A stretch of 30,855 nt of DNA, taken from NCBI GenBank assembly GCA_964592645.1, contig CAZQFV010000035.1:1-30855 (forward strand). Reading direction: 5' to 3'. The notes under the pieces were generated by a model. That model made no database searches, was not told the origin of the DNA, and was given only the letters and a program-made list of their open reading frames with translations. Origin of the DNA: CAZQFV01 sp964592645 (GTDB taxonomy: Bacteria > Chloroflexota > Chloroflexia > DTKN01). Of this stretch, positions 1 through 8,421 are shown piece after piece. The position numbers and the translations under genes were made by a program. How positions within the stretch are numbered: position 1 is the stretch's first letter; every line of letters begins with the position of its first letter.

Positions 1-21
1 CCGCCGGCCCTTCTCCGGCCA

Positions 22-1653
22 CTAAAAAGGAAAGAGCACGCTCACGGCCCGCTCCAGGACATTCAGGGCAAACTGCGGGAGCAGGCCGATGACGATCACC
101 AGCACCGAGGTCACGACCAGCACCGTCGAGACAAAGTCACTGACCGCCACGGGCTTGTCGTCGGCCGGGGCGTCGAACCAGACGGCCCGCAGCACGCGCA
201 GGTAGTAGTAGAAGGCGATGATGGTGTTGATCAGCGCGGCCACGGCCAGCCAGACCATGTTCTGCTCAAAGGCGCTCCAGAAGAGCCAGAACTTGGCAAA
301 GAACCCGGCCAACGGCGGCAGGCCGCCCAGGGAAAGGAAGAGGATCGACAGCGCCCCGGCCAACGGCAGGGAGCGCTTGCTCAGGCCGGCGAAATCCTTG
401 ATCTCCTCTCCCCCGACGGCCCGGCTGACGGCGACCACCGTGGCAAAGGCGCCCATGTTGGTCAGCAGGTAGGCCACAAGATAGTAGAAGAGCGCCTGCG
501 TGCCGGCGCGCGAGTTCAGCAGGACGCCGATGAGCATGTAGCCGGCGTGGGCGATGCTGGAGTAGGCCAGCAGGCGCTTGACGTTCTTCTGCGGCAGGGC
601 CATCAGGTTGGCGGCGGTAAAGGTGATGAACGCCAGGACCGCCAATATGCCCACCCAGCCCTCCACCCGGACCGGGGCCGAGGGGCCGGCCGCGCCGCCA
701 AAGATGCCGCGCAGCGCCCGGGCCAAGTACGAGTCCAGGGTGGCGCTGCCGGCCACGTCGACCAGCCCCAGGCGCAGCACGCGCAGGAACACCAGGAACG
801 AGGCCGCCTTGGAGCCGGTGGAGATAAAGGCGGCGATGGGGGTCGGCGCGCCCTCGTAGACATCGGGCGTCCAGGCATGGAAGGGCACCAGGGCCAGCTT
901 GAAGCCAAAGCCGGCCACCAGGAAGATCAGGCCCAGCAGCAGGCCGCTGCCATCCGGCGTGAGCATCCCCGGCAGGCCGCCGGCCAGGGCCACGGCCCGG
1001 GCGATGCCGGATAGCGTGGTCGTGCCGGCCATCCCATAGACCAGGCTCAGGCCGTAGAGCAGGATAGCCGAGGAAAAGGCCCCGAAGAGAAAGTACTTGA
1101 GCCCGGCCTCGGCCGAGCGCCGCCGGAAATCCAGGGCCGCCAGGATGTACAGCGAGACGCTCGTCAGCTCCAGGGCGACATAGATCGTCACCAGCTCGAC
1201 CGCCCCGGCCATCAGGATCATCCCCAGGACGGCAAAGACGAGCAGGGCATAGTACTCGCCCTCGTGATCGCCCCACTTGCGGTCCAACGACAGCAGCAGC
1301 ACCAGCGCGGCGACCAGCAGGAAGACCACCCGGAAGAACTGGGTCAGGCCGTCCATGCGCAGGGCCCCGCCAAAGAGGTCGCCGCCCTGCTGCACGCGGC
1401 CGATGATGCCGGCAAAGAGCTTCTGCAGCGGCCCCACCCCTTGCAGCAGCGAGCCAGGGCCCCACAGGGCCGACATCCCCGAGGCCACCAGCAGGCCGCC
1501 CAGGGCAAAGTAGCCCAAGAAAGAGCTGCGCGCCTCGCCCGCCATCCCGCGCTTGCGACGCAGATAGAAGAGGTCCACCCCCAGGATCGCCAGACCCGCC
1601 AGGACCAGGACGATCTCCGGCAGGATCAGGAGCAGGTCTATTCCATCGACCAA
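22..1653 (-). CDS. nuoN: NADH-quinone oxidoreductase subunit N (complex I)
   Basis: Antiporter-like proton-pumping subunit of the complex I membrane arm, 543 residues, almost entirely hydrophobic (about 14 membrane segments). Family motifs are visible: an acidic membrane helix reading LELTSVSLYILAALD, the loop PFHAWTPDVYEGAPTP, and KRLLAYSSIAHAGYM around the conserved lysine and histidine of the channel. The start is TTG at 1651-1653. It is preferred because GGAGG lies 6 nt upstream and no ATG in frame is suitably placed. It begins 13 nt after nuoM and is the last gene of the operon visible here; whether the operon continues past the window edge cannot be seen. The subunit-N assignment rather than L or M rests on these motifs and on its position after L and M. 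Confidence 0.95.
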   Translation of the reverse strand: MVDGIDLLLILPEIVLVLAGLAILGVDLFYLRRKRGMAGEARSSFLGYFALGGLLVASGMSALWGPGSLLQGVGPLQKLFAGIIGRVQQGGDLFGGALRMDGLTQFFRVVFLLVAALVLLLSLDRKWGDHEGEYYALLVFAVLGMILMAGAVELVTIYVALELTSVSLYILAALDFRRRSAEAGLKYFLFGAFSSAILLYGLSLVYGMAGTTTLSGIARAVALAGGLPGMLTPDGSGLLLGLIFLVAGFGFKLALVPFHAWTPDVYEGAPTPIAAFISTGSKAASFLVFLRVLRLGLVDVAGSATLDSYLARALRGIFGGAAGPSAPVRVEGWVGILAVLAFITFTAANLMALPQKNVKRLLAYSSIAHAGYMLIGVLLNSRAGTQALFYYLVAYLLTNMGAFATVVAVSRAVGGEEIKDFAGLSKRSLPLAGALSILFLSLGGLPPLAGFFAKFWLFWSAFEQNMVWLAVAALINTIIAFYYYLRVLRAVWFDAPADDKPVAVSDFVSTVLVVTSVLVIVIGLLPQFALNVLERAVSVLFPF

Positions 1654-1666
1654 TGGGCACCTCCGG

Positions 1667-3481
1667 CTAACGCAACAGGTTCGTCACCGCCGCGTTGATC
1701 GTGTCCACGATAAATCCCGGATAGACGCCGACGGCCAACATAAAGAGCAGGAGCGGGGCCATCGTGACGATCTCGCGCAGGTCCATGTCAAAGAGGTGCC
1801 CGTGGCGGTGCTTCTCCTCGAACTCCTCCTTGGCCGTGCCAAAGAGCATGCGTTGGATCGTCCAGAGCATAAAGGCCGCGCCGATCACGATGCCCAAGGT
1901 GGCGATGGCCACCAGGGCCAGCACAAAGCCGGGGCTGAGCAGCTCAAAGGTCTTGCCGGCCATCTCCAGCGCGGCGCCGAAGGAGCCGCGGAAGACCATG
2001 AACTCGCTGACAAAGCCGGCCAGCCCGGGCAGGCCCAGGGAAGCAAAACAGGTCACGCCCCAGATGCCGGCATAGACCGGCGTCAGCCGCCGCAGCCCGC
2101 CGTAGATGTGCAGGTCGCGGGTGTGTACCCGCTCATAGATCACCCCGACCAGGAAAAAGAGCCCGCCGGTGATGATGCCGTGGTTGAACATCTGCAGGAC
2201 GGCCCCGCTCAGGGCGATGGCCTTGGTGGTCAGCTGGGCCCCGGCCATGGCCGCGATGGCGATACCCATGGTCACATAGCCCATGTGGTTCACCGAGGAA
2301 TAGGCGATCAGCTTCTTCAGGTCCCACTGGGCCATGGCCACCAGCGCTCCGTAGACGATGCTGATGGCCGCCAGGATCAGGATGATCGGGGCGAACTTGC
2401 GGAACTCGTCGGGGAAGAGGGGCAGCAGGATACGGATCAGGCCGTAGGCGCCCAGCTTCAGCAGAATGCCGGCCAGGATGACCGAGCCGGCCGTCGGCGC
2501 GTCCACGTGGGCGTCGGGCAACCAGGTGTGGAAGGGGAAGGACGGCACCTTGATGGCGAACCCGATGAACATCGCCCAGAAGGCCAGCGCCGCGCCGATG
2601 CCCGGCTCGAAGATGCGGTTGCCCCCGCCGACGAACTTGATCAGGGCCACAATATCAAAGGTGCCCTGACCGGTCAATACCTCCATGCGGAAGTAGATGG
2701 CCAGGATGGCCAGCAGGATGCCCACGCTGCCCGCCAACGTGTAGATAAAGAACTTCATCGCCGCGTAGGGTCCACCGCGGGTCAGCTTGCCCTCCTGGCG
2801 CGGCGGCGCGCCCCACAGCCCGATCAGAAAGTACATCGGCACCAGGCTCAGCTCCCAGAAGATGTAGAAGAGGAAAAAGTTGAGCGAGACAAAGACGCCG
2901 ATCATCGCCATCTCCAGCGCCAGCAGGAAGGCAAAGTACTCCTTCGGGCGGTCCTTGATGATGAAGGAGTAGATGATCGCCAGCGTCGTCAGTAGCCCGG
3001 TCAGAAAGACCAGCGGCACGCTGATCCCGTCCACCCCCATCTGGAAACGGATGCCCACCGCCGGGATCCAATCGGCCTCCTCCACGAACTGGAACTTGCT
3101 GGCATCGCCAATCCCCAGCCAGACGGCGATCGCCAGGGCCAGCGGAAAGAGCGAGATCAGCAGGGCCGTCCACTGGATCCAGTCGGCGCGGTCCTTGGGC
3201 AAACAGAGGACGATGATCGCCCCGAGCAGCGGCAGGAAGGTGATCAGGGAGAGCACCGGCCACGTCTGCAGGACGTTCGGCCCCCACAGGCCGGCCAGGA
3301 CCAGGAGCAGCACCAACGGGACGACCACCGCCACGGCCGCGCCGACGGCCTGGCGCGTGGGCTCCTCCTTGCGCAGGAGCAGCGCCCAGACATACGCGCC
3401 GATGGCCAAGGAGAGGACGATCGCCACGACCAGGAAGGTTGGCGATCTGAACATCTGGCCGATAAAGTCTTGGAAGCTCAT
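1667..3481 (-). CDS. nuoM: NADH-quinone oxidoreductase subunit M (complex I)
   Basis: Second antiporter-like proton channel of complex I, 604 residues. Conserved features include FWELSLVPMYFLIG with the essential membrane glutamate at about residue 210, HTWLPDAHVDAPTAGS with a following lysine helix, and KKLIAYSSVNHMGYV. At 604 residues it exceeds the usual ~500. The excess is mainly N-terminal: about 70 residues with two additional hydrophobic segments (about 15-36 and 45-66) precede the helix that normally begins the family (LSLITFLPLLGA). The ATG start has AGGAGG 7 nt upstream. It lies 34 nt after nuoL and 13 nt before nuoN. Confidence 0.96.
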   Translation of the reverse strand: MSFQDFIGQMFRSPTFLVVAIVLSLAIGAYVWALLLRKEEPTRQAVGAAVAVVVPLVLLLVLAGLWGPNVLQTWPVLSLITFLPLLGAIIVLCLPKDRADWIQWTALLISLFPLALAIAVWLGIGDASKFQFVEEADWIPAVGIRFQMGVDGISVPLVFLTGLLTTLAIIYSFIIKDRPKEYFAFLLALEMAMIGVFVSLNFFLFYIFWELSLVPMYFLIGLWGAPPRQEGKLTRGGPYAAMKFFIYTLAGSVGILLAILAIYFRMEVLTGQGTFDIVALIKFVGGGNRIFEPGIGAALAFWAMFIGFAIKVPSFPFHTWLPDAHVDAPTAGSVILAGILLKLGAYGLIRILLPLFPDEFRKFAPIILILAAISIVYGALVAMAQWDLKKLIAYSSVNHMGYVTMGIAIAAMAGAQLTTKAIALSGAVLQMFNHGIITGGLFFLVGVIYERVHTRDLHIYGGLRRLTPVYAGIWGVTCFASLGLPGLAGFVSEFMVFRGSFGAALEMAGKTFELLSPGFVLALVAIATLGIVIGAAFMLWTIQRMLFGTAKEEFEEKHRHGHLFDMDLREIVTMAPLLLFMLAVGVYPGFIVDTINAAVTNLLR

Positions 3482-3515
3482 TCCTTGTCCTCCTTTTCAG
3501 TTCCAGGGTGCCGGT

Positions 3516-5942
3516 CTATAGCCACAGCCGCAGGATGATCGCCACGCCGCCGATGCCCAACACGCCCAGGAGCACGTACAGCATATAGTCCTGCACATGG
3601 CCGGTCTGCAGCCGCCGGAGCTGCCGGCCGACCCAGCCGGTGAGCAGGGCGACAAAGTTGACCAGGCCGTCGACCACGTACAGGTCGATCCAGCCCTGCA
3701 GGGCGGAAAAGACCCGCCCGAACCAGCCAAAGACATTGACCAAGCCGTCGACCACGTTCAGGTCGAACCAGGCCGAGGCCCGCGCCATGGTGCGCGTCAG
3801 CCGGGCCGCGCCGTTGACCACCCCGTCGACGATCGTGCGGTCGAACCAGAACGAGACCTTGGCCAGGAGGTGTGTGCCGCCGACAAAGAGGAAGCCGTAG
3901 ACCTCGTCCACATAGTACTTGCGCCGCCAGATCTGGAAGAGCCAGCCCAGGTGCACCGGGATCTCATCCGGGCCCAGGCGCAGGGTAAAGAGGTGCACCC
4001 GGCGCAGCAGCGCCTCCAGCGGGTCCATGTCCTGGGCCGTCTTCAGCAGGTTGCGCCCGTAGATGTAGTAGCCGACGCCGATCCCGGAGAAGGCGGCGAT
4101 CGTGGAGATGCCGGCCACCAGGAAGTTGAACTCGGCGTGCGCGCCGACGAAGCGCGAGAAGAGGGTGCCCTCCCCCAGGCCCAGCCACTCCAGGGGAAGG
4201 CCAACGATGGAGAGCAGGCAGGTGCCGAACGCCAGGACGATCAGCGGGACGGTCATGTTCAGCGGCAGCGGGGCGGCGTGGCCGCCATGGCCGCCGTGCG
4301 CCTCGTGCTCGCCGTGGCCGGCTCCGCGGTGTCCGTGGCCCCCTTGGGTCTGGACGGCCAGGTCGCGGTTCAAGAGCAGCTCCTCGGAGGCGGCCGCGGC
4401 CCCGTGGCTGCGCGGCTTGCCGGCAAAGACCATGAACATCTGGCGGGTCATGTAGAAGGCCGTCAGGAAGGCCGTGAGCGTGCCGATCAGGTACAGCGCC
4501 GGGCTGTGCAGGAAGGCATCCAGCAGGATCTCGTCCTTGCTGAAGAATCCGGACAGCGGGAATATCCCGGCCAGGGCCAGCATGCCGATCAGGTAGGTCC
4601 AGAACGTCTTGGGGATGCGCTTCCACAGGCCGCCCATCTCGCGCATGTCCTGCACGTGGTGGGCGGCGATGATCACCGCGCCGGAGCCCAGGAAGAGCAG
4701 GGCCTTGAAGAAGGCATGGGTCAGCAGGTGGAAGAAACCGGCCACGTAGCCGGTGAGGCCCAGCGCCATCACCATGTAGCCCAACTGGCTGATGGTGGAA
4801 TAGGCCAGGACGCGCTTGATGTCGTCCTGGGCGATGGCGATGGTAGCGGCAAAGACGGCGGTGATGCCGCCGATCCAGGCCACAAAAGCCAGGGTGCCGG
4901 GGCCGGCCGCCAGAAAGAGCGGGAACATCCGCGCCACCATAAAGACGCCGGCCGCGACCATCGTCGCCGCGTGGATCAGGGCCGAGACGGGGGTGGGGCC
5001 CTCCATGGCGTCGGGCAACCAGACGTGCAGCGGCACCTGGGCCGACTTGCCGATCGTGCCGATGAAGAGGCCCAGCGCGGCCAGCGAGGCGATCGAGGCC
5101 CCGCCGACGAGCGGCCAGGTCTCCGGCAGCGTCGTCGTGGCCAGGTGGGCCAGCATCGCCGGGTTGTGGATGACATCGCCGATGCTCATGTTGCCGGTGT
5201 AGATGTAGAGCAAAAAGATGCCGATGAAGAAGCCGGCGTCGCCGACCTTGGTGGTGATAAAGGCCTTGATGGCCGCGTTGTAGGCCGAGCGCTTAAAGTT
5301 CCAAAATCCGATCAGCAGGTAGGAGCACAGCCCCACCAGCTCCCAGGAGATAAAGAGCAGCAGGATGTTGTCGGCGATGACCAGGCTGAGCATGGAGAAG
5401 GCAAAGAGCCCCAGGAAGGAGAAGAAGCGCGAGTAGCGTTGGTCCTCCCCGTTATAGTCCTCGGCGGCCATGTAGCCCTGGGAGTAGATAAAGATGCACA
5501 GGCCCACCAGGGTCACCATAAAGAGCATGGCCGCGGCCAGCGGGTCCACCCAGACCCCCATGGTCAGCTCGCCGTCGCCGACGTCCATCCAGTGGAAGGG
5601 GATCTGCACGATGGGCAGGGGCGGGATAAAGATTTCGCCGTGGCCGGCCTCTGCCGCCGGCGCCTCGCCATGGCTGCCCTCGCCGGCCGGCGCCGCCGCG
5701 CCGTGCTCTTCCGCCGGGGCGGCCTCGTGCTCCTCCCCCTGCAGGCGGGCCATGGTCTCCGGGTGGGCGATCGTGGCCACCAGCACCAGGGTGGACAGGA
5801 CAAGGGAGACGCTCATGAGGGCGATCGTCAGCCGCGCCGACACCTTTTTCCGCAGGTAGACCGGGCGGACCAAGGTGATGATCGCCGCCGCCAGCAGCGG
5901 AAAGAGGGGGATGAGCCAGACCAAGTTCAAAACAAGGTTCAT
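3516..5942 (-). CDS. nuoL: NADH-quinone oxidoreductase subunit L (complex I)
   Basis: Distal antiporter-like subunit of complex I, 808 residues (family usually 600-700). Core motifs include ISWELVGLCSYLLIGFWN, a lysine helix with TTKVGDAGF, and HVWLPDAMEGPTPVSALIHA. Three additions account for the length. The first is a Glu/Ala/His-rich loop at about residues 62-104. The second is a Gly/His-rich loop at about 531-560. The third is a C-terminal lateral region built from three 26-residue repeats (700-777) before the last membrane helix. The ATG at 5940-5942 is chosen because GGAGGT precedes it; the frame stays open upstream but that part lacks a ribosome site and is not family-like. It is preceded by nuoK (79 nt) and followed by nuoM. 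Confidence 0.96.
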   Translation of the reverse strand: MNLVLNLVWLIPLFPLLAAAIITLVRPVYLRKKVSARLTIALMSVSLVLSTLVLVATIAHPETMARLQGEEHEAAPAEEHGAAAPAGEGSHGEAPAAEAGHGEIFIPPLPIVQIPFHWMDVGDGELTMGVWVDPLAAAMLFMVTLVGLCIFIYSQGYMAAEDYNGEDQRYSRFFSFLGLFAFSMLSLVIADNILLLFISWELVGLCSYLLIGFWNFKRSAYNAAIKAFITTKVGDAGFFIGIFLLYIYTGNMSIGDVIHNPAMLAHLATTTLPETWPLVGGASIASLAALGLFIGTIGKSAQVPLHVWLPDAMEGPTPVSALIHAATMVAAGVFMVARMFPLFLAAGPGTLAFVAWIGGITAVFAATIAIAQDDIKRVLAYSTISQLGYMVMALGLTGYVAGFFHLLTHAFFKALLFLGSGAVIIAAHHVQDMREMGGLWKRIPKTFWTYLIGMLALAGIFPLSGFFSKDEILLDAFLHSPALYLIGTLTAFLTAFYMTRQMFMVFAGKPRSHGAAAASEELLLNRDLAVQTQGGHGHRGAGHGEHEAHGGHGGHAAPLPLNMTVPLIVLAFGTCLLSIVGLPLEWLGLGEGTLFSRFVGAHAEFNFLVAGISTIAAFSGIGVGYYIYGRNLLKTAQDMDPLEALLRRVHLFTLRLGPDEIPVHLGWLFQIWRRKYYVDEVYGFLFVGGTHLLAKVSFWFDRTIVDGVVNGAARLTRTMARASAWFDLNVVDGLVNVFGWFGRVFSALQGWIDLYVVDGLVNFVALLTGWVGRQLRRLQTGHVQDYMLYVLLGVLGIGGVAIILRLWL
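3612..3845 (-). repeat. Three 78-bp in-frame tandem repeats inside nuoL
   Basis: Three adjacent units (3768-3845, 3690-3767, 3612-3689) each encode 26 residues beginning with Phe/Ile-Asp and sharing the core (V/I)VDG(V/L)VN at the same position. The period is exactly 78 nt; on the plus strand the motif gaccanncc-gtcgac recurs at 3660, 3738 and 3816. The units lie in the C-terminal lateral-helix part of NuoL. Confidence 0.93.
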
Positions 5943-6021
5943 CGGCACCTCCGTCGACCCGCCCGGACGTAAACGTTCGGGCTCAGTTCGCAAAGCCCGG
6001 CGAGCTCCGGCAATCGCCCGC

Positions 6022-6333
6022 CTACCACTTGAGCAAATTCACCTCGTCGGTGTTGACCGTCCCACGGCTGCGGAACACCTCGATCACCAGGGCCAGCCCC
6101 ACGGCCGCCTCGGCCGCGGCCACGGTGATGGCAAAGAGAGCCAGGACCTGTCCGGAGAGCGTCCCCGGCGTGCCGTAGCGCCAGAAGGCCACCAGGTTGA
6201 TGTTGACGGCGTTGAGCATCAGCTCGATGCCCATCAGCACGCCGATGGCGTTGCGCCGCGAGAGCGCGCCGTACAGCCCGATGCAGAAGAGCGCGCCGGC
6301 CAGGATCAAAAACCAGGAAAGCGGGATGGTCAT
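6022..6333 (-). CDS. nuoK: NADH-quinone oxidoreductase subunit K (complex I)
   Basis: Small membrane subunit (103 residues, three membrane helices) next to the antiporter-like subunits; homologous to MrpC. Family features seen are GLYGALSRRNAIGVLMGIELML with the conserved membrane glutamate, and FAITVAAAEAAVGLALVI with the second acidic helix. The ATG has GGAGG 7-8 nt upstream. It begins 20 nt after the malic enzyme gene, so that enzyme interrupts the usual nuoJ-nuoK adjacency. Length is normal for the family. Confidence 0.95.
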   Translation of the reverse strand: MTIPLSWFLILAGALFCIGLYGALSRRNAIGVLMGIELMLNAVNINLVAFWRYGTPGTLSGQVLALFAITVAAAEAAVGLALVIEVFRSRGTVNTDEVNLLKW

Positions 6334-6353
6334 CGGCTGCCTCCGTCGTTCCG

Positions 6354-7721
6354 CTACTCTTCACATACCCCTTCTGCCGAGGGGATATTGCCACACTCCA
6401 TCAGGGCCTGGGCCTGCTCGCGGGCCCGCCGGATCGTCGTCGCCGCCTTCTCATAGAGCTCCTCGCGGCTCATCGTCAGTTGGGCGATGCCCTGCTCCAT
6501 GGCCTTCATCCCCACCGCGGTAGCCTCGCGCGGGAAGACCTCCCACTCGTCCATGTGCGGCAGGATATACTCGCCGGACAGCCCCTTGTCCTCGGCGCAG
6601 CGGGCCAGCTCCACCGCCGCGGCGATGCACATCTCGTCGGTGATCGTCCGCGCCCGGACATCGAGCGCCCCGCGAAAGATGCCGGGGAAACCCAGCGAGT
6701 TGTTGACCTGGTTGGGAAAGTCCGACCGCCCGGTGGCCACCACCAGCGCCCCGGCCTCCTTGGCCTCCCAGGGCCAGATCTCGGGCACCGGGTTGGCGCA
6801 GGCAAAGACGACGGCGTGTTTCTCCATGGCCCGGATCCACTCCGGGCGGATCACCCCGGGCCCCGGCTGGGACAGGGCGATCACCACGTCGGCGCGGACC
6901 AGCGCCTCGGCGATCCCGCCCTCGCGCCGTCCGCGGTTGCTGACCTGGCAGATGTGCCACTTTTCGCGCTGCGCCGGGGCTTTGAGGTCGGTACGATGCC
7001 GCCCCAGGATGCCCCGGGAATCGACCATGATGATGTGCTCGGGCGGAAAGCCGTACTCGACCATGATGCGGAAGGTGGCGATATTGGCCGCCCCGGCCCC
7101 CACCATCACGATGCGCACATCCTCGACCCGCTTGTCCACCACCTTCAGGGCGTTGATCAGGCCGGCCAGGGTGATGGCCGCGGTGCCCTGCTGGTCATCG
7201 TGCCAGACCGGGATGGGCATCTCGGCGCGCAGGCGCTCCAGGATGTGGAAGCACTTGGGCTTCTCGATATCCTCCAGGTTGATGCCGCCGAAGCACGGCT
7301 CGAGCCACTTGACGGCCTGGATGATCTCCTCGGGATCGGAGGTGTCCAGGCAGATGGGGAAGGCATCGACGCCGCCCAGGTACTTGAAGAGGATGGCCTT
7401 GCCCTCCATCACCGGCATGCCGGCGTGCGGGCCGATGTTGCCCAGGCCCAGGACCCGCGTCCCATCGCTGACGACGGCCACAAAGTTGCCCTTGTTGGTG
7501 TGCAGCCAGACGTTTTCGGGGTGGGCGGCGATGTCGCGGCACGGCGCCGCTACCCCCGGCGTGTACCAGATGGCAAAGTCGTCGAAATCGCGGATGCGGC
7601 ACTTGGGCGCCACCTGTAGTTTCCCGCGGTAGTAGGGGTGCAGACGCATCGCGTCTTCGCTGGGCTTCTTGGCCTTGGCCAGCAGTTGCTCGACGGTCAG
7701 TTTCTGTTCGCTCATCTCCAT
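6354..7721 (-). CDS. Malic enzyme (malate dehydrogenase, oxaloacetate-decarboxylating)
   Basis: Cytosolic enzyme converting malate to pyruvate and CO2 with reduction of NAD(P), 455 residues, the size of the short bacterial form. Visible catalytic parts: YTPGV near residue 53 (catalytic Tyr), EGKAILFK near 106-113 (catalytic Lys), LEDIEKP near 149-155 and HDDQQGT near 174-180 (metal ligands), the Rossmann motif VGAGAANIA near 207, ANPVPEI near 309, and SDFPNQVNNS. The Asp after the second strand (MVDSRG) suggests NAD rather than NADP, but this is not proof. The start is the ATG at 7719-7721 with AAGGA upstream; an ATG two codons later is too close to any ribosome site. It sits inside the complex I operon between nuoJ (34 nt) and nuoK (20 nt), same strand, which is unusual. 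Confidence 0.95.
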   Translation of the reverse strand: MEMSEQKLTVEQLLAKAKKPSEDAMRLHPYYRGKLQVAPKCRIRDFDDFAIWYTPGVAAPCRDIAAHPENVWLHTNKGNFVAVVSDGTRVLGLGNIGPHAGMPVMEGKAILFKYLGGVDAFPICLDTSDPEEIIQAVKWLEPCFGGINLEDIEKPKCFHILERLRAEMPIPVWHDDQQGTAAITLAGLINALKVVDKRVEDVRIVMVGAGAANIATFRIMVEYGFPPEHIIMVDSRGILGRHRTDLKAPAQREKWHICQVSNRGRREGGIAEALVRADVVIALSQPGPGVIRPEWIRAMEKHAVVFACANPVPEIWPWEAKEAGALVVATGRSDFPNQVNNSLGFPGIFRGALDVRARTITDEMCIAAAVELARCAEDKGLSGEYILPHMDEWEVFPREATAVGMKAMEQGIAQLTMSREELYEKAATTIRRAREQAQALMECGNIPSAEGVCEE

Positions 7722-7755
7722 AACATTCCTTGAGGGGCTTGGGGGCCAAGGCCGA

Positions 7756-8364
7756 TCATCCTGCCTGGGGTCCCTTGTCCTCGGCCCTCTGTCCCTCCTC
7801 TTCAACACGCTTCCTGGCCTCCCGCACTTTCTTCTGTAGTTCCTCCACCTCCGGCAGCCGGTCCTTTGCCGGCCAGGCTAAGACAATGGACCCGACCAGG
7901 GCCACCAGGAGCAGCACGGAGGCGATCTCGAAGGGCAACAGGTAGGTGGTCATCAGCTCCTGGCCCAGGGCGCCGACCATATCCGCGGGGAGCAGCTCCT
8001 TGGGCCGCTGCAGCCAGCTCGTGCTCCAGGCCACCAGGGCGATCAGGGCAAAGAGGCCCAAGGAGAGCGGGGCGGCCAGCCACCATTTGCCGGATAGCTC
8101 CAGCAGCCCCTCCTCCATCAGCCGGCGCGTGAGCATGATGGCAAAGATGATCAGCACGGTGACCGCGCCGACATAGATGAGCACCTGGACCACGGCCAGG
8201 AACTCGGCCTGCAGCATGAAGTAGATGCCGGCCACGCCGATAAAGGCCACCACCAGCGCTAGGGCGCTGTGGAACAGGTTCTTGAGCGTGACCACGGCCA
8301 GCGCCCCCAAGAGGGTCAGGCCGGCCAGGGCAAAGAAGGCAATGTACATCAGGGCTTCATCCAT
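7756..8364 (-). CDS. nuoJ: NADH-quinone oxidoreductase subunit J (complex I)
   Basis: Membrane subunit of the complex I arm, 202 residues with five predicted membrane helices. Characteristic segments are the N-terminal helix, KNLFHSALALVVAFIGVAGIYFML, and YVGAVTVLIIFAIML, the pi-bulge helix of this family. The last ~40 residues are charged, rich in Glu, Lys and Arg, probably a cytoplasmic tail. Their 3' part is encoded by 7-nt-phased repeat DNA (7769-7796). The ATG at 8362-8364 is preferred over an adjacent in-frame TTG (8365-8367) because GAGGT lies 6 nt before the ATG. The next gene downstream is the malic enzyme. Confidence 0.94.
   Translation of the reverse strand: MDEALMYIAFFALAGLTLLGALAVVTLKNLFHSALALVVAFIGVAGIYFMLQAEFLAVVQVLIYVGAVTVLIIFAIMLTRRLMEEGLLELSGKWWLAAPLSLGLFALIALVAWSTSWLQRPKELLPADMVGALGQELMTTYLLPFEIASVLLLVALVGSIVLAWPAKDRLPEVEELQKKVREARKRVEEEGQRAEDKGPQAG
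7769..7796. repeat. Heptamer-phased repeat at the 3' end of nuoJ
   Basis: Four consecutive 7-nt units on the plus strand follow the pattern (G/T)G(T/C)CC(C/T)(T/C), for example GGTCCCT at 7769 and TGTCCCT at 7790. They lie within the last codons of nuoJ and encode its charged tail. Confidence 0.6.
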
Positions 8365-8384
8365 CAATCCACCTCGTGCGCATC

Positions 8385-8412
8385 GGTCCTTCGTCCTCGA
8401 TCCGCCATCCGC
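8385..8412. repeat. Heptamer-phased repeat between nuoH and nuoJ
   Basis: Four consecutive 7-nt units each carry TCC at positions 3-5: 8385-8391 GGTCCTT, then CGTCCTC, followed by two units ending in CCGC. They occupy most of the 57-nt gap between nuoH and nuoJ. Same class as the repeats at 7769, 14914, 25911 and 27246. Confidence 0.6.
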
Positions 8413-8421
8413 CCCATGCCC

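Noticed and set aside
3597..5972. Long open frame on the plus strand opposite nuoL
   Set aside because: Its translation is low-complexity (Gly/Asp/Gln/His-rich) and follows from nuoL codon bias in GC-rich DNA; nuoL on the other strand has clear family motifs.
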